DNA of 64,000 nt from Filifactor villosus (GTDB lineage: Bacteria; Bacillota; Clostridia; Peptostreptococcales; Filifactoraceae), in the NCBI RefSeq assembly GCF_042652965.1, contig NZ_JBHSHL010000033.1, positions 62,001 to 126,000 of the forward strand, in the 5' to 3' direction. This document shows positions 43,293 to 53,259 of this stretch, in pieces. How positions within the stretch are numbered: the first letter of the stretch is position 1; every line of letters begins with the position of its first letter. The position numbers and the translations under genes were made by a program. The notes under the pieces are model-generated. The model was not told the DNA's origin. It made no database searches and was given only the letters and a program-made list of their open reading frames with translations.

Positions 43293-43670
43293 TTATTTTC
43301 TTCTACCGTCTTTGTCGAAGTTTTTTCTTAGGGCGAGTTCCGTCGGAAAGATTGAACCGATAAACGGGATAAATTGAAGAAAACATATTGTGCCGCCTAC
43401 CTTGCCTATGACATCATCGCTTTTTCCGATCACAAAAAGCAAGGGAAACAGGCTCAGGGGAAATATTACTAGAGACGAGATATACCAGAGACGACCGAAG
43501 TGTTTGTGGGCAAAGTCCCAAGTCTCTTTATTCTTCATGGACATGGATGTCCTGTAGCCGAACATCATATTGATTTCCTTTGGCGGGTTCTTACTGAAGA
43601 GTCTTCCAAATCCCAGCATTGTGAAGGGGATCAACAAGTCCATAACAAGCATAAAAATCCAAAATCCCAT
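43293..43670 (-). CDS. SdpI-family membrane protein
   Basis: The 125-residue protein has three to four membrane segments (about 3-20, 60-80, 90-108) and the family motif NMMFGYRTSMSMKNKETWDF (PF13630, where GYRT...M.N...W is characteristic). B. subtilis SdpI gives immunity against the killing factor SdpC and acts as a signal receptor; other members are less well known. No sdpC-like toxin gene is visible nearby, so a role in immunity is not established. AAAGGAGGGAG precedes the ATG. Confidence 0.88.
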   Translation of the reverse strand: MGFWIFMLVMDLLIPFTMLGFGRLFSKNPPKEINMMFGYRTSMSMKNKETWDFAHKHFGRLWYISSLVIFPLSLFPLLFVIGKSDDVIGKVGGTICFLQFIPFIGSIFPTELALRKNFDKDGRRK

Positions 43671-44504
43671 ATTTGGCTCCCTCCTTTACAGTTCTCCGAC
43701 ATCGATGGAGATTTTTCCATCCAAACATTTTTGCACGAATCACGATCGTGCGATATATCTTTAAAAACAGTTATTAGATATCCTCCTTCTAAAGTAAACG
43801 GAGATAAGATATCGATTTAAGGATTATTCAATAGAAGTGCGGTTATATACATACTCACAAGCACAATTTTTTATTTTATCACGCACGAAATAAAAAATTG
43901 ATATCAGTAGGTCGAATGGACAATAGTATTATACTGTTTTCTGAATTTTAAACGGATTGTGTCGATGACGTGCACTTCATAAGGATCAATAGAGTTTTTT
44001 GTACTAATTAAAGCGGACTTCAATCGAACAATAATATTAAGTATAGCATAGAATTATGGATAAACTTTAAAGAAACACCACACAGAAACAAAGCCGGATT
44101 TCTTTGTTAGTACGGATGTAAGTTAAAGATTGCCAAGGGAAAGAACTTCAAAAGAGGAAGCACAAAATTTGATTTTCTTTTCCTTGAATTCTAAATCCTC
44201 GGCTCTTATCCTTGTTTTTTGACTGTTAAAGATTTTTTTGTTGGGAGGGGGAACGATTATACGGGTCATCTTGCAACAAATGAAAAAATATGGAATAATA
44301 GAACGAGATATGTGAGGTGCAACAATAGGCAAATCAACACTTCACATACTTATAGGATGTAGATACCGTAGTATTGTGTTGGCAGGAAAATTGTCGAAAT
44401 CAAGGAATAGAAGGCTTGTAAGAATTGGTTTGTAAGGAAACGAGGAAGCGACTTCGTCCATTGCGGTATTTTTTTAAAGAGAGAGCGATAAAGGAGAGAG
44501 AGTA
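43671..44504. other. Intergenic region with one repeat
   Basis: Between divergent genes. Apart from the family A copy at 43822-43932 I see AT-rich sequence and a short reverse-strand open frame (44123-44332) with no support. Promoters of both flanking genes should be here but none stood out. Confidence 0.5.
43822..43932 (+). repeat. Family A repeat
   Basis: GATTATTCAATAGAAGTGCG at the left, TGGACAATAGTATTATAC at the right, with an inner hairpin (caattttttattttatc / cgaaataaaaaattg). Confidence 0.7.
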
Positions 44505-45371
44505 ATGGAATATTTCGGTGCAGTGTATAGACCGCCCAGCGAAGCGAGAAGCCTTATTGTTCAGGCGACGATAGGCTGTTCTCACAACAAGTGTACGTTT
44601 TGCGATATGTATAGGGAAAAGCAGTTTCGAGTGCGTAAGGTGGAGGACATTTTGCGAGACTTTGAGGAAGCGAGACTGAGATATCCGATGGTAAGAAGGA
44701 TTTTTTTGGCGGACGGGGACGCTCTGATCATGAAGACCTCGCAGTTGGTCGAGATTCTAGATTACATTCAACTCCACTTTCCCGAATGTGAGAGGGTGGC
44801 TGTCTACGCCTCCCCTTACAGTGTGAAGAGTAAGAGTTTGGAGGAGCTGAAACTTCTTCACAGCAAGGGACTGGGTATCGGTTACATCGGTTTGGAGTCC
44901 GGAAGCGACAAGGTGCTTAAAAAAATCAACAAGGGAGTGACCTCTTCTGAGATTATAGACTGTGGATTGAAGTTGAAGGAAGCGGGGATCAAGGTTTCGG
45001 TAACGGCGATCTCGGGACTTGGAGGAGTGGAAGACTGGGAAGAACACGCGATTGAAACGGCAAAGGTCCTCTCTGAGATGAACCCTCACTATATCGGACT
45101 GCTCACTTTATTTATGCGTGGAGATACTCCTCTCAAAAGAGATTATGAGGCGGGCAGATTCAAATTGCTCAGTCCGGAGCAGGTTGTGGACGAGGCGATC
45201 CTGTTTCTGAGAAACATCGATTCTCCGGGAAGCGTTCTTCGGAGCAACCATGTCTCCAACTATGTCAATCTGTACGGAACGCTCAATCAGGACAGGGAAC
45301 TGTTGATCAGGGAATTGGAAGAAGCGAGAAAAGACGAGGATTTCAGGGCGGAATATTTTAGAATGTTATAA
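44505..45371 (+). CDS. Radical SAM protein of unknown specificity
   Basis: The 288-residue protein carries the iron-sulphur motif CSHNKCTFC (CxxxCxxC, about residues 25-32), then LADGDALIM and GYIGLESGSDKVLKKINKGV, which fit the radical SAM barrel (Elp3/MiaB-like layout, as in COG1032 members). There is no B12 or TRAM domain. Similar stand-alone proteins are widespread in Clostridia, and the substrate is not known. AAAGGAGAGAG precedes the ATG. It lies 18 bases before tex and is probably cotranscribed with it. Confidence 0.88.
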   Translation: MEYFGAVYRPPSEARSLIVQATIGCSHNKCTFCDMYREKQFRVRKVEDILRDFEEARLRYPMVRRIFLADGDALIMKTSQLVEILDYIQLHFPECERVAVYASPYSVKSKSLEELKLLHSKGLGIGYIGLESGSDKVLKKINKGVTSSEIIDCGLKLKEAGIKVSVTAISGLGGVEDWEEHAIETAKVLSEMNPHYIGLLTLFMRGDTPLKRDYEAGRFKLLSPEQVVDEAILFLRNIDSPGSVLRSNHVSNYVNLYGTLNQDRELLIRELEEARKDEDFRAEYFRML

Positions 45372-45389
45372 TGAATTGAGGAAGGTAAG

Positions 45390-47543
45390 ATGAGGATAGA
45401 GCAGAGACTGGCGAAGGAGTTTTCGCTGAGGTTAACACAGGTCGAAGGGGCGATATCGTTGATTGATGAAGGCAAGACCATCCCCTTTATTGCACGTTAT
45501 CGAAAAGAAGTTACCGGAGAGATGTCCGATGAAGTTTTGCGGGAGTTTCATGATCGACTTCGTTATTTGAGAAACCTGGAGGACAAGAAGGAGCAGGTCG
45601 CAAACTCGATCCTTGAACAGGGCAAGATGACCGAGCAGATCAAGGAAGCTCTTGAGAAGGCACAGACTCTGGTCGAGGTCGAAGATATCTACGAGCCGTA
45701 CAAAAAGAAGAAGAGGACGAGGGCGACCATAGCGATGGAGAAGGGGTTGGGAGACCTGGCCCTTCTGATAAGGCTCGGGAGAGAAGAAGTCGTCTTGAAG
45801 GCACAAGACTTTCTGTCCGAAGAAAAAGAAGTTCATACCGTAGAGGAAGCGATTCAAGGGGCTCTTGATATTCTTGCTCAGGAGATTGCCGAGGATTTCG
45901 AATTGAAGAAGGAGGTCCGAGGACTTGTGCACGAGTCCTCGGTGCTTGAAACTTCGCCGAAGAAGGATGCGGAGGAAAAGGAGGACTACCTTACCTACAA
46001 GATGTACTTTGAGTATTCTCAGAAAGCCAAGGAGATTCCTCCTCACAGGATTCTTGCAATCAACCGAGGAGAGAAGGAAGACATTCTCAAGGTCAAGTGG
46101 AGTCACCCCGACGAAAGGATAACCGCCTTGGTTCACAAGAGGATTCCAATGACAGAGTTCAATCGCTCCTACTTGGAAGAGACCTGTGATGACGCCCTCA
46201 AACGATTGATGTTGCCTTCGTTGGAGCGGGAGTATCGAACACAGATGACGGAGCAGGCACAGGAGAGGGCGATAGAGGTGTTCGGCAAAAACCTGCGAGA
46301 CCTTCTCTTGCAAGGAGTTCTGCCCGACGTTACCATCCTGGGATGGGATCCCGCCTATCGTACGGGTTGTAAAATCGCCGTTATCGACAAGACGGGAAAG
46401 GTATTGGCGACCGATACCGTATATCCCACCAAACCCCAAAACAAGGTGGAAGAAACCAAGCGAAAGATCCATGCCTTGATCGACAAGCACAAGGTAGATG
46501 TCATCGCTATCGGAAACGGAACAGCCTCAAGAGAATCGGAGGAGATCGTTGCACAGATCATCGCCGAGGAGAAGAGGGATGTCAGATACATCGTTGTCAA
46601 CGAGGCGGGAGCGTCGGTCTATTCGGCATCGAAGCTCGGAACGGAGGAGTTTCCCGATATGAACGTATCGCTTCGGGGGGCGGTATCCATCGCAAGAAGG
46701 CTTGCAGATCCTTTGGCGGAGCTTGTCAAGATCTCTCCCGAACATATAGGAGTCGGTCAGTACCAACACGATGTCAACCAGACGAGGCTCTCGGAAGTCT
46801 TAAAGGGAGTGGTGGAAGGAGCCGTCAATACGGTGGGGATCGACTTGAATACGGCATCGGCCTCCCTCTTGACCTATGTGTCGGGGATTACTCCGAGTGT
46901 AGCCAAGAACATCATCGCCTATCGGGAGGAGAACGGCTCATTTACCCGACGAAAGCAACTGCTCAAAGTCAAAAGGCTCGGAGAGAGTGCCTATGAACAG
47001 TGTGCCGGATTCCTTCGTATCAAGGGTGGGGAGGAGATTCTTGATGACACCTTGGTACATCCCGAAAGTTATCAAAAAACCTACGAACTGCTCAAAACTT
47101 TGGAGATTTCCCCCGATACCCTCTCCGAAAACAACAGGGAAGTCTCATCGAAGATGGAGGAGGTCGATCTTAGAGAAATGGCGGGAAGACTCGACCTCGG
47201 TTTGCCTACGCTGAGGGATATCGTCAGCGAGTTGAAGAAACCGGGCAGGGACATCCGCGAGAGGAGGAACCCCGTCGATTTTTCCAAGCATATTATGAGT
47301 CTGGAAGACTTGGAGATCGGAATGGAACTCAAGGGGACCGTGAGAAATGTGCTGGACTTCGGAGCCTTTGTCGATATCGGACTCAAGCATGACGGCTTGG
47401 TCCACATCTCGGAACTCAGCGACTCCTATGTAAAAAATCCCATGGACGTCGTCAAGATCGGAGACATCGTGTCGGTTCGTGTCATCAAGATCGACACCGA
47501 AAGGCAGAAAGTCGGACTGTCGATGAAGTCTTTGAAAAAGTAA
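45390..47543 (+). CDS. tex: Transcription accessory protein Tex (S1 RNA-binding)
   Basis: Tex is a conserved nucleic-acid-binding protein related to eukaryotic Spt6. The 717-residue product has the N-terminal helical region (MRIEQRLAKEFSLRLTQVEG, TIPFIARYRKEVTGEMSDEV), the YqgF-like nuclease fold (GWDPAYRTGCKIAVIDKTGK), helix-hairpin-helix elements (VGIDLNTASASLLTYVSGIT) and a C-terminal S1 domain (about 638-712, GMELKGTVRNVLDFGAFVDI, KHDGLVHISEL). Length and domain order are normal. It follows the radical SAM gene closely. Confidence 0.95.
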   Translation: MRIEQRLAKEFSLRLTQVEGAISLIDEGKTIPFIARYRKEVTGEMSDEVLREFHDRLRYLRNLEDKKEQVANSILEQGKMTEQIKEALEKAQTLVEVEDIYEPYKKKKRTRATIAMEKGLGDLALLIRLGREEVVLKAQDFLSEEKEVHTVEEAIQGALDILAQEIAEDFELKKEVRGLVHESSVLETSPKKDAEEKEDYLTYKMYFEYSQKAKEIPPHRILAINRGEKEDILKVKWSHPDERITALVHKRIPMTEFNRSYLEETCDDALKRLMLPSLEREYRTQMTEQAQERAIEVFGKNLRDLLLQGVLPDVTILGWDPAYRTGCKIAVIDKTGKVLATDTVYPTKPQNKVEETKRKIHALIDKHKVDVIAIGNGTASRESEEIVAQIIAEEKRDVRYIVVNEAGASVYSASKLGTEEFPDMNVSLRGAVSIARRLADPLAELVKISPEHIGVGQYQHDVNQTRLSEVLKGVVEGAVNTVGIDLNTASASLLTYVSGITPSVAKNIIAYREENGSFTRRKQLLKVKRLGESAYEQCAGFLRIKGGEEILDDTLVHPESYQKTYELLKTLEISPDTLSENNREVSSKMEEVDLREMAGRLDLGLPTLRDIVSELKKPGRDIRERRNPVDFSKHIMSLEDLEIGMELKGTVRNVLDFGAFVDIGLKHDGLVHISELSDSYVKNPMDVVKIGDIVSVRVIKIDTERQKVGLSMKSLKK

Positions 47544-47650
47544 TACGCGCACTTATTTGAAATATCGATGTACTGTGTTTCAACAGAAGATGAAACAATC
47601 TTTTGTGTTTGCAGATATAGGTATATAACCCCTCTTTAGTGGGAGAGCAG

Positions 47651-47767
47651 TATATACTGTTATCCAATAGAACGATTGTCTCCCTGTTTTGAGACTACGA
47701 AACTTTGTTTCATCTTCTGTGTAGTATAAATCGCTTATGTCGATGACTTAAATGAACAATAGTATAA
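47651..47767 (+). repeat. Family A repeat
   Basis: TATATACTGTTATCCAATAG at the left, AAATGAACAATAGTATAAAA at the right, with gactacgaaactttgtttca in the core. Confidence 0.8.
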
Positions 47768-47904
47768 AAGGACAGTGTGTGCGGTTTTAGTCCGGATGTA
47801 ACGGTGTGTTGAAATTCATAGTGATTTTCGACTTTGATACGAACTCTTTTCGTTTATAACAAAGACAAAAAATAGAGCTGAATATCGATGTGTCATAGTG
47901 CCGG

Positions 47905-48020
47905 AGAGATGCCGCATAACTCGAAAAACTATTATAAAAACAAGGTCATAGAAATGACTTGACCTTTAAAAGTGTTGATGTGAAAGACTTCTGAGTTTCG
48001 TAAAGTTCCGGAGTGTGCCC
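47905..48020 (+). repeat. Family B repeat, degenerate right end
   Basis: It starts GAGATGCCGCATAACTCGAA, the same as the copy at 49721. The right end (ccggagtgtgccc) is degraded. The ABC exporter gene thus lies between two family B copies in the same orientation. Confidence 0.65.
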
Positions 48021-48083
48021 ACAAGATCATTTGCAGTTATCGATTTAAACTTCCCCTAGATAACTTTATTAAGGAGGTTAATT

Positions 48084-49643
48084 ATGAAAAATAAGTATTA
48101 CTTGTATTTATTTTTTCCAATCATAACAGGAGCATTGTCTCAACCTCTGCTCGCATACAGCTATATATTGTTGGGCGATTTTTTGGAAACGAAAAACGGA
48201 AATATATCACTGATCATAGCTTTAATTATTTGTTCTTTAACCGGGATTGGAATTTACCATTTTCTGACCGCTTATATAAAGAACAATTTTAGCCTTGAAA
48301 TCAAAAAAGAAGTATTCTCAAATGTACTTCTTCAGGACTTATCCGAGACAACAAAAAAAGACTATTCGGAATATATCAATTTGTTAAACATCAAATTGGA
48401 CAAGTGGAGAGACTTGTACATAACATCAATTTTAGCTGTTTTAAAAGATGTTCTTCAAACACTTTTTTTGGGACTTATTCTATTTAAAATAAATAAATTT
48501 ATATTTATTTGTATGTCGATCCTACTTTTACCGCTTTTTTTGAACAATACAATCTTTCCAAAGATAATGAACAAAAAAGTTGACAAATATTTTGAACTTC
48601 AGGATAAGAAACTTGCAGAGCTTACGGATATTTTTAACGGCATAAATGTCATAAAAAACACCGGTTCGGAAAAAGTTTTTACAACTTTTATTTTTGCAAC
48701 TTTTGACGAGGAAAATCGTTCGGTGCAATCTCTCTCTTTCGTAGAAAATGTGAGCGGTTTTTTTTCCAACACAAGTGTCGCCCTATCTCAAATAGGAGGG
48801 GTAATTCTAGCCTCATATCTTGTGACCTTGGATATAATATCTGTGGGTGCTTTTCTTGCTGTGCTTCAGATATCCTTCTTTTTGAATGAGCCTATTATAT
48901 CGATGATCAATAATTATATAGCTATAAAATCTATGAAAAGCATTAATGAAGAGATAAGAGAATTTGTTAAGTGTGAAAAATCATATGTCTCCAATAAGTC
49001 TTCGCTTGCTTTCAAAAACATCAAATTAAATCATTTAAACTATATTTATGAGGACAAAAATGTATTTAAGGATGATATAAAAGTGGTGATCGAAAAAGGT
49101 AAAAAATATATGATCAGGGGAGAGTCGGGTTCGGGCAAAAGCACACTTGGCAAAATCCTGCTTAAAATTCTTCCCGGCTATACAGGAAGTATAACCCTAA
49201 ACGATAAAGACTATGCTTCTTTTTCAGAAAGTGACATAAACTGCCTGATAGAAAATATTTGTCAAGACACATACATCTTTAATAACACACTCCGATTTAA
49301 CATTGATATTTTGAGTCAATGCTCCGATGAGGAGATTCTGGAAATCATAGATAGAGTGAATTTGAATAAATTGTTAAACGATATTTCTTCTCTCGACGTT
49401 TGTATCGATATGAACAAAAGAGAAGTTTCGGGTGGTGAAAAAAGCAGAATTGCAATAGCTAGAGCTTTGGTTGCTAAAAAACAGATTGTAATAGCTGATG
49501 AAATTTTGGCTAATCTCGATGCTGAGAACTCTCTAAATATAGAAAATATCCTACTCTCATTAGAAGATATCACCCTAATTCATATTGCACATAAGCCGAA
49601 TGAGAGTCTGGTTGACAAATATGATCATATTATTGAACTCTAA
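48084..49643 (+). CDS. Lone ABC exporter (fused membrane and ATPase domains), AT-rich
   Basis: The 519-residue protein has six membrane segments (about 8-280) and an ATPase domain with Walker A GESGSGKSTLG (about 354), signature VSGGEKSRIAIARAL, Walker B IVIADEILANLD and H-loop HIAHKP. The layout is that of half-transporters exporting peptides, lipids or drugs. It lacks an N-terminal C39 peptidase, and no precursor peptide gene was found beside it. Codon use is visibly richer in A/T (many AAA, ATA, TTA) than its neighbours, and family B repeats lie on both sides, suggesting recent acquisition. Homodimerisation is likely. TAAGGAGG precedes the ATG. Confidence 0.9.
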   Translation: MKNKYYLYLFFPIITGALSQPLLAYSYILLGDFLETKNGNISLIIALIICSLTGIGIYHFLTAYIKNNFSLEIKKEVFSNVLLQDLSETTKKDYSEYINLLNIKLDKWRDLYITSILAVLKDVLQTLFLGLILFKINKFIFICMSILLLPLFLNNTIFPKIMNKKVDKYFELQDKKLAELTDIFNGINVIKNTGSEKVFTTFIFATFDEENRSVQSLSFVENVSGFFSNTSVALSQIGGVILASYLVTLDIISVGAFLAVLQISFFLNEPIISMINNYIAIKSMKSINEEIREFVKCEKSYVSNKSSLAFKNIKLNHLNYIYEDKNVFKDDIKVVIEKGKKYMIRGESGSGKSTLGKILLKILPGYTGSITLNDKDYASFSESDINCLIENICQDTYIFNNTLRFNIDILSQCSDEEILEIIDRVNLNKLLNDISSLDVCIDMNKREVSGGEKSRIAIARALVAKKQIVIADEILANLDAENSLNIENILLSLEDITLIHIAHKPNESLVDKYDHIIEL

Positions 49644-50279
49644 TGAAAAAAGAAAACATAAATCGATAAAATTCAGGAGTTTTTTTCTTCTGTCAGGTGA
49701 GATACATTGCTTTGATTTAAGGAGATGCCGCATAACTCGAAAAATCAGCATAAAACCAATTTTATATGAAGGGTGAAATTCTTAAAAACATTGGTATGAC
49801 AGACTTTTGTATTTTACAAAATCGAAAGAAAATCACAAACTTGCCTTTGTGAGGTGTTTTCATAGTATAAAATGTTGCAGTAGATCATTGCCCTTCACTC
49901 CATTGAAAAAAGATTATTACGAATATTCTAAAAATTTGTTCCGGAGTGTACTGTGTGGGAAATTTCAGAGAAGATATTGTTGTTTTGTACATTGGAGGAT
50001 GTTATTTCAAAGAATATTGTATAGGAAATGTTTGAATTTATGTGAAAAATAAAGTATACTATAATTGTTGATAAAAGAAATTTAGATAGATATTGCACAC
50101 TTAAGAAAACTCTTTGTTACAATGAGTACGTTGAGTGTCAGACGTTTTAAAAATATTGAACTTATGAGATGGATCATTCTGTCGAACCAACTTGTAACAA
50201 TCAAGTTGCTGTTGTGCGATATGTTCTCGACTTTTATTGACAGTTCTTATTTAAAAACATTTTATACGGAGGTGCATTT
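49644..50279. other. Intergenic region with a family B repeat
   Basis: Apart from the repeat at 49721-49861 there is a weak A/T hairpin just after the ABC gene (GAAAAAAGAAAAC / GTTTTTTTCTTC, 49645-49691) that may be its terminator. The short open frame at 49807-50052 lies partly in the repeat and is not considered a gene. Confidence 0.5.
49721..49861 (+). repeat. Family B repeat
   Basis: GGAGATGCCGCATAACTCG at the left, atatgaagggtgaaattctt and ttttgtattttacaaaatcg inside, tgcctttgtgaggtgttttc at the right. It closely matches the reversed copy at 7157-7297. Confidence 0.85.
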
Positions 50280-51644
50280 ATGGAAACTGTGAGGAAGGAA
50301 AAATTTTCCATGGGGCAAATTTTATTGTTTATCATTCCGTCCATCATCGGAGTGTTGTTGTTGATGACCCCTTTTAAAAAGGGCGCGGGTTCAACCGTAG
50401 CCGTATCGGTTATGTCAAAGGCGATCAACTCTGCAATCGGAAGCGTGGTACCGATCTACATTCTGGTTATGATCGTAATTTGTTTATCCTGCTTCTTTGC
50501 AATTATCTACAAGGTATCAAAGCCCGACTGGATCGAAAACAATTCTTTACTTAAAGAGATATCCGACATCTCGCCGTTTTGGCTGTTTGCCAGATTGGTC
50601 GGACTGGTATTAGGTTTTATGACAGCTCTACATATAGGGCCTGAAATCATTTGGGGAGAATATACGGGAGCACTGATCCTGTTTGATTTGATAGGAGGTT
50701 TGTTCACTATCTTCTTGGTAGCGGGTTTTATCCTTCCCTTCCTAACGGAGTTCGGACTTTTGGAATACATCGGAGTCTTCTTGACCACATTTATGAGACC
50801 GATATTTAATTTGCCGGGACGTTCCGCGGTAGACTGTGTGGCATCGTGGATCGGAGACGGAACCATCGGGGTAGCGCTTACAAACAAACAGTATGAAGAA
50901 GGATATTATACAGCCAGAGAAGCGGCTATTATCGCTACGACCTTCTCAGCGGTATCCATCACCTTCTGCCTCGTTGTTTTGGAAAACGTGGGTTTGACGG
51001 ATTATTTCGGTCAATACTATCTGACAGTAGCGGTTGCGGGTATTGTTGCGGCGCTTATCGTTCCTCGTATCCCACCCTTGTCCATGAAGAAGGATACCAG
51101 ATTGAAGGAACAGGCAAAATTGAATGCGGAAGTGATCCCGAGCGGTTTTTCCAAGCATGAGTGGGGTCTTCATCTTGCAGTTAAAAAGGCGGAAACCAAT
51201 GGAAGCGTGTCGGGATATCTGAAAAATGCGGTAAGAACGGTATTGAGCATGTGGCTGTCCGTTACACCGATCATTATGGCTGCGGGTACTCTGGCTCTGA
51301 TTCTGTCCGAGGCTACACCGATCTTTGATTACTTGGGAATGCCCTTCCTGCCTCTTTTGAAGTTGATGCAGGTTCCGGAAGCGGAAGCGGCAAGTGCTAC
51401 GATGGTGGTAGGTTTTGCGGATATGGTCGTGCCGTCCATTCTTGCAGCAGAAATTGCAAACCCCATGACACAGTTCATCGTTGCGGCGGTTTCTGTAACA
51501 CAGTTGATCTATATGTCGGAGACCGGAGCGGTTATTTTGGGCTCCAACCTTCCGGTAAACATTGTAGACTTGTTTATCCTGTTTATTGAAAGAACGTTGA
51601 TTACCCTTCCGGTAGTCGTGGTGATGGCACACCTGTTCTTCTAG
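50280..51644 (+). CDS. YjiH-family membrane transporter (nucleoside recognition / gate domain)
   Basis: The 454-residue protein has about ten to eleven membrane segments and two conserved gate-like blocks: FNLPGRSAVDCVASWIGDGT near residue 180 and ATMVVGFADMVVPSILAAEI near 380. These fit the YjiH family (PF07670 domain), conserved inner-membrane proteins with no established substrate. It starts METVRKEKFSMGQILLFIIP. CGGAGGTGC precedes the ATG. It is a single-gene unit with a good terminator. Confidence 0.88.
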   Translation: METVRKEKFSMGQILLFIIPSIIGVLLLMTPFKKGAGSTVAVSVMSKAINSAIGSVVPIYILVMIVICLSCFFAIIYKVSKPDWIENNSLLKEISDISPFWLFARLVGLVLGFMTALHIGPEIIWGEYTGALILFDLIGGLFTIFLVAGFILPFLTEFGLLEYIGVFLTTFMRPIFNLPGRSAVDCVASWIGDGTIGVALTNKQYEEGYYTAREAAIIATTFSAVSITFCLVVLENVGLTDYFGQYYLTVAVAGIVAALIVPRIPPLSMKKDTRLKEQAKLNAEVIPSGFSKHEWGLHLAVKKAETNGSVSGYLKNAVRTVLSMWLSVTPIIMAAGTLALILSEATPIFDYLGMPFLPLLKLMQVPEAEAASATMVVGFADMVVPSILAAEIANPMTQFIVAAVSVTQLIYMSETGAVILGSNLPVNIVDLFILFIERTLITLPVVVVMAHLFF

Positions 51645-51669
51645 CGGATTTTTTTGTAGTATATAATAA

Positions 51670-51717
51670 AAAGGCGAAGGACTTTGGTAAAAGACCGAAG
51701 TTTCTTCGCTCTTTTTA
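51670..51717 (+). terminator. Terminator after the YjiH-family gene
   Basis: GGCGAAGGACTTTGGT pairs with ACCGAAGTTTCTTCGCT over two stacked stems around AAAAG, followed by CTTTTT. Confidence 0.88.
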
Positions 51718-52431
51718 TTGACACAAAAGAAGGCTTGTGAGATAATTGTATTGAAAGATAAATTCTTTATATCAACATTCTTATCCGACGCTCTTGCATA
51801 GACTCATCATGCCTGTCTTTCGGCAAGGGATGAGATAGTGTAGTTTCATTTTTTTCATATTTCCATCATTCAAAATTTCGACTACTTCGTATAGGATTCT
51901 CTGATAAAAGTTTTATACAACATAAGTCTTAAAAACGGCAATAGCGTAGGAGGCTGTATCTGTTCTTTGGTTTTATTGTCATACTGTAACAGTATAACCC
52001 AATTAATATAAGAGAGAGTGAGGGATCTTCATTTCTCGGAGCTGATACAGGGGGTTTAATAGAAGAACATTGGAAACAATTTTAACAGGAATTGATCAAC
52101 ATAATGCTATGAATACGATTTTCGCCTTGAGACGATATATCAATAGGGATCGTATAAACAGATGGGCAACCCCTTACCGAATCTAATACTAAAACCGAAT
52201 TAATACTACTATTCTTTTGAATAGGGGATATAAACAATCTGTGTCCCCTAGAAGACAGCATAGTTTTTCGTCATCGAAAAACAGATATGTCCATACTTCT
52301 ATTGAAAAATAGTATCATACCCGAGTCCCGTGTTCAAACATACTCATACAGATAACTAGGTAATGCAACAGGTAATAATGTAAGGAGCATCAACCATAGA
52401 CATATTGTAGTTGGGAAGGAGTGGATTGGAT
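51718..52431. other. Intergenic region with family A repeat
   Basis: No gene seen. It holds a possible family B end fragment (ggcaatagcgta, 51947-51958), the family A copy at 52201-52316 and an adjoining piece (52325-52382, catactcatacagataact) that recurs reversed at 32470-32525. Confidence 0.5.
52201..52316 (-). repeat. Family A repeat, reversed
   Basis: TAATACTACTATTCTTTTGA at the left and TATTGAAAAATAGTATC at the right. It is close to the reverse complement of 20844-20959. Confidence 0.88.
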
Positions 52432-52959
52432 ATGAAGAAACGTTCGTTATTCTTTGCTGTAATACTCGTGATATCCTTGTTTTTTAATGTTCTGTACATC
52501 CGAGATACCTACGAGCTTAAGAAGAGTGCCTTGTACGGCCTTTGTTCCGGGGTGAGCAACCTTACCGTTGCAGTGAGCGCAGTGGAGTTTGAGCTTGAGA
52601 GGGATGAGTTTCAATATGACATTATGCTCGATCATGACATAGAGACTGCGATCACTTCTATAAAACACGGGGAGTCCTTGCTCGATATCAGTGAGCCATC
52701 CTCGGAGTTGGGCGAGTTGAAGTATTATATCGCTTCGGAGTCCTCGGCACCGAAGGATAAGGAGAGGTTTCTTGAAGATATCAGGCAGATCCATTCTGCA
52801 TTAAAGGAGTTGGAAGAGGCCTTACACAGAGAAAAATCCGATGAAAATTCCACGGAAGCCCCCGTGCCTGATTTCAGCTTGTCAAAGGGAGAGATTCGCC
52901 AAGCCTTCTTGGACTTTTCAAAAAAGGTCGGACCTCTTGTTGATCAAAAACGCAATTAA
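52432..52959 (+). CDS. Small membrane-anchored protein of unknown function
   Basis: The 175-residue product has one N-terminal membrane segment (about 5-23, LFFAVILVISLFFNVLYI) and a mostly helical, acidic extracytoplasmic part (AITSIKHGESLLDISEPSSE; FLEDIRQIHSALKELEEALH) with a short Thr/Glu/Pro stretch near 145. No family is recognised. The ATG at 52432 gives the natural membrane-anchor start; GGGAAGGAG lies about 12 bases upstream, a little far. It stands alone between repeat-rich gaps. Confidence 0.65.
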   Translation: MKKRSLFFAVILVISLFFNVLYIRDTYELKKSALYGLCSGVSNLTVAVSAVEFELERDEFQYDIMLDHDIETAITSIKHGESLLDISEPSSELGELKYYIASESSAPKDKERFLEDIRQIHSALKELEEALHREKSDENSTEAPVPDFSLSKGEIRQAFLDFSKKVGPLVDQKRN

Positions 52960-53040
52960 CGTTAGTCTTGGATCTCTTTTATTTCGATAAGAAGAGGGAA
53001 ATTGTGCATAAGTCGAAAGTTAGGAAAAAATCCATACAAT

Positions 53041-53170
53041 GGCGATACCGCATAATTCAAAAAATCAACATTATACAAATGACGGAGTCTTTAAAAACTT
53101 TGATTTGAGAGGAGTTTGAGTTTTATCAGGTTCTGAGAAAAACAGAAATCCGCCTTTGTGCGGTGTTGCC
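53041..53170 (+). repeat. Family B repeat (best-preserved termini)
   Basis: GGCGATACCGCATAATTC at the left and GCCTTTGTGCGGTGTTGCC at the right form imperfect inverted termini (about 12 of 15 bases). Confidence 0.88.
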
Positions 53171-53210
53171 GTATACAGGGAATAGTAGTATAATTCGAGC
53201 TTCGAACAAG

Positions 53211-53240
53211 ACAAAGGCAAACACTTTGGGTGTTTGCCTT
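53211..53240. terminator. Perfect 12-bp hairpin
   Basis: AAAGGCAAACAC and GTGTTTGCCTTT pair perfectly around a 5-base loop. There is no long T-run, so it is a weak or bidirectional terminator at best, possibly for the gene ending at 52959. Confidence 0.55.
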
Positions 53241-53259
53241 TCGCGTCAGGTCTGTGTTT

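Noticed and set aside
49807..50052. 81-codon open frame
   Set aside because: It starts inside a family B repeat and has Cys/Arg-rich random-like composition.
50237..50265. TTGACA plus TTTTAT as promoter of the YjiH-family gene
   Set aside because: The predicted transcription start would fall inside the ribosome site, leaving no usable leader.
52411..52431. Upstream in-frame start for the small membrane-anchored protein
   Set aside because: The extra residues (MGRSGLD) overlap the ribosome-site sequence and spoil a normal anchor start; ATG at 52432 is preferred.
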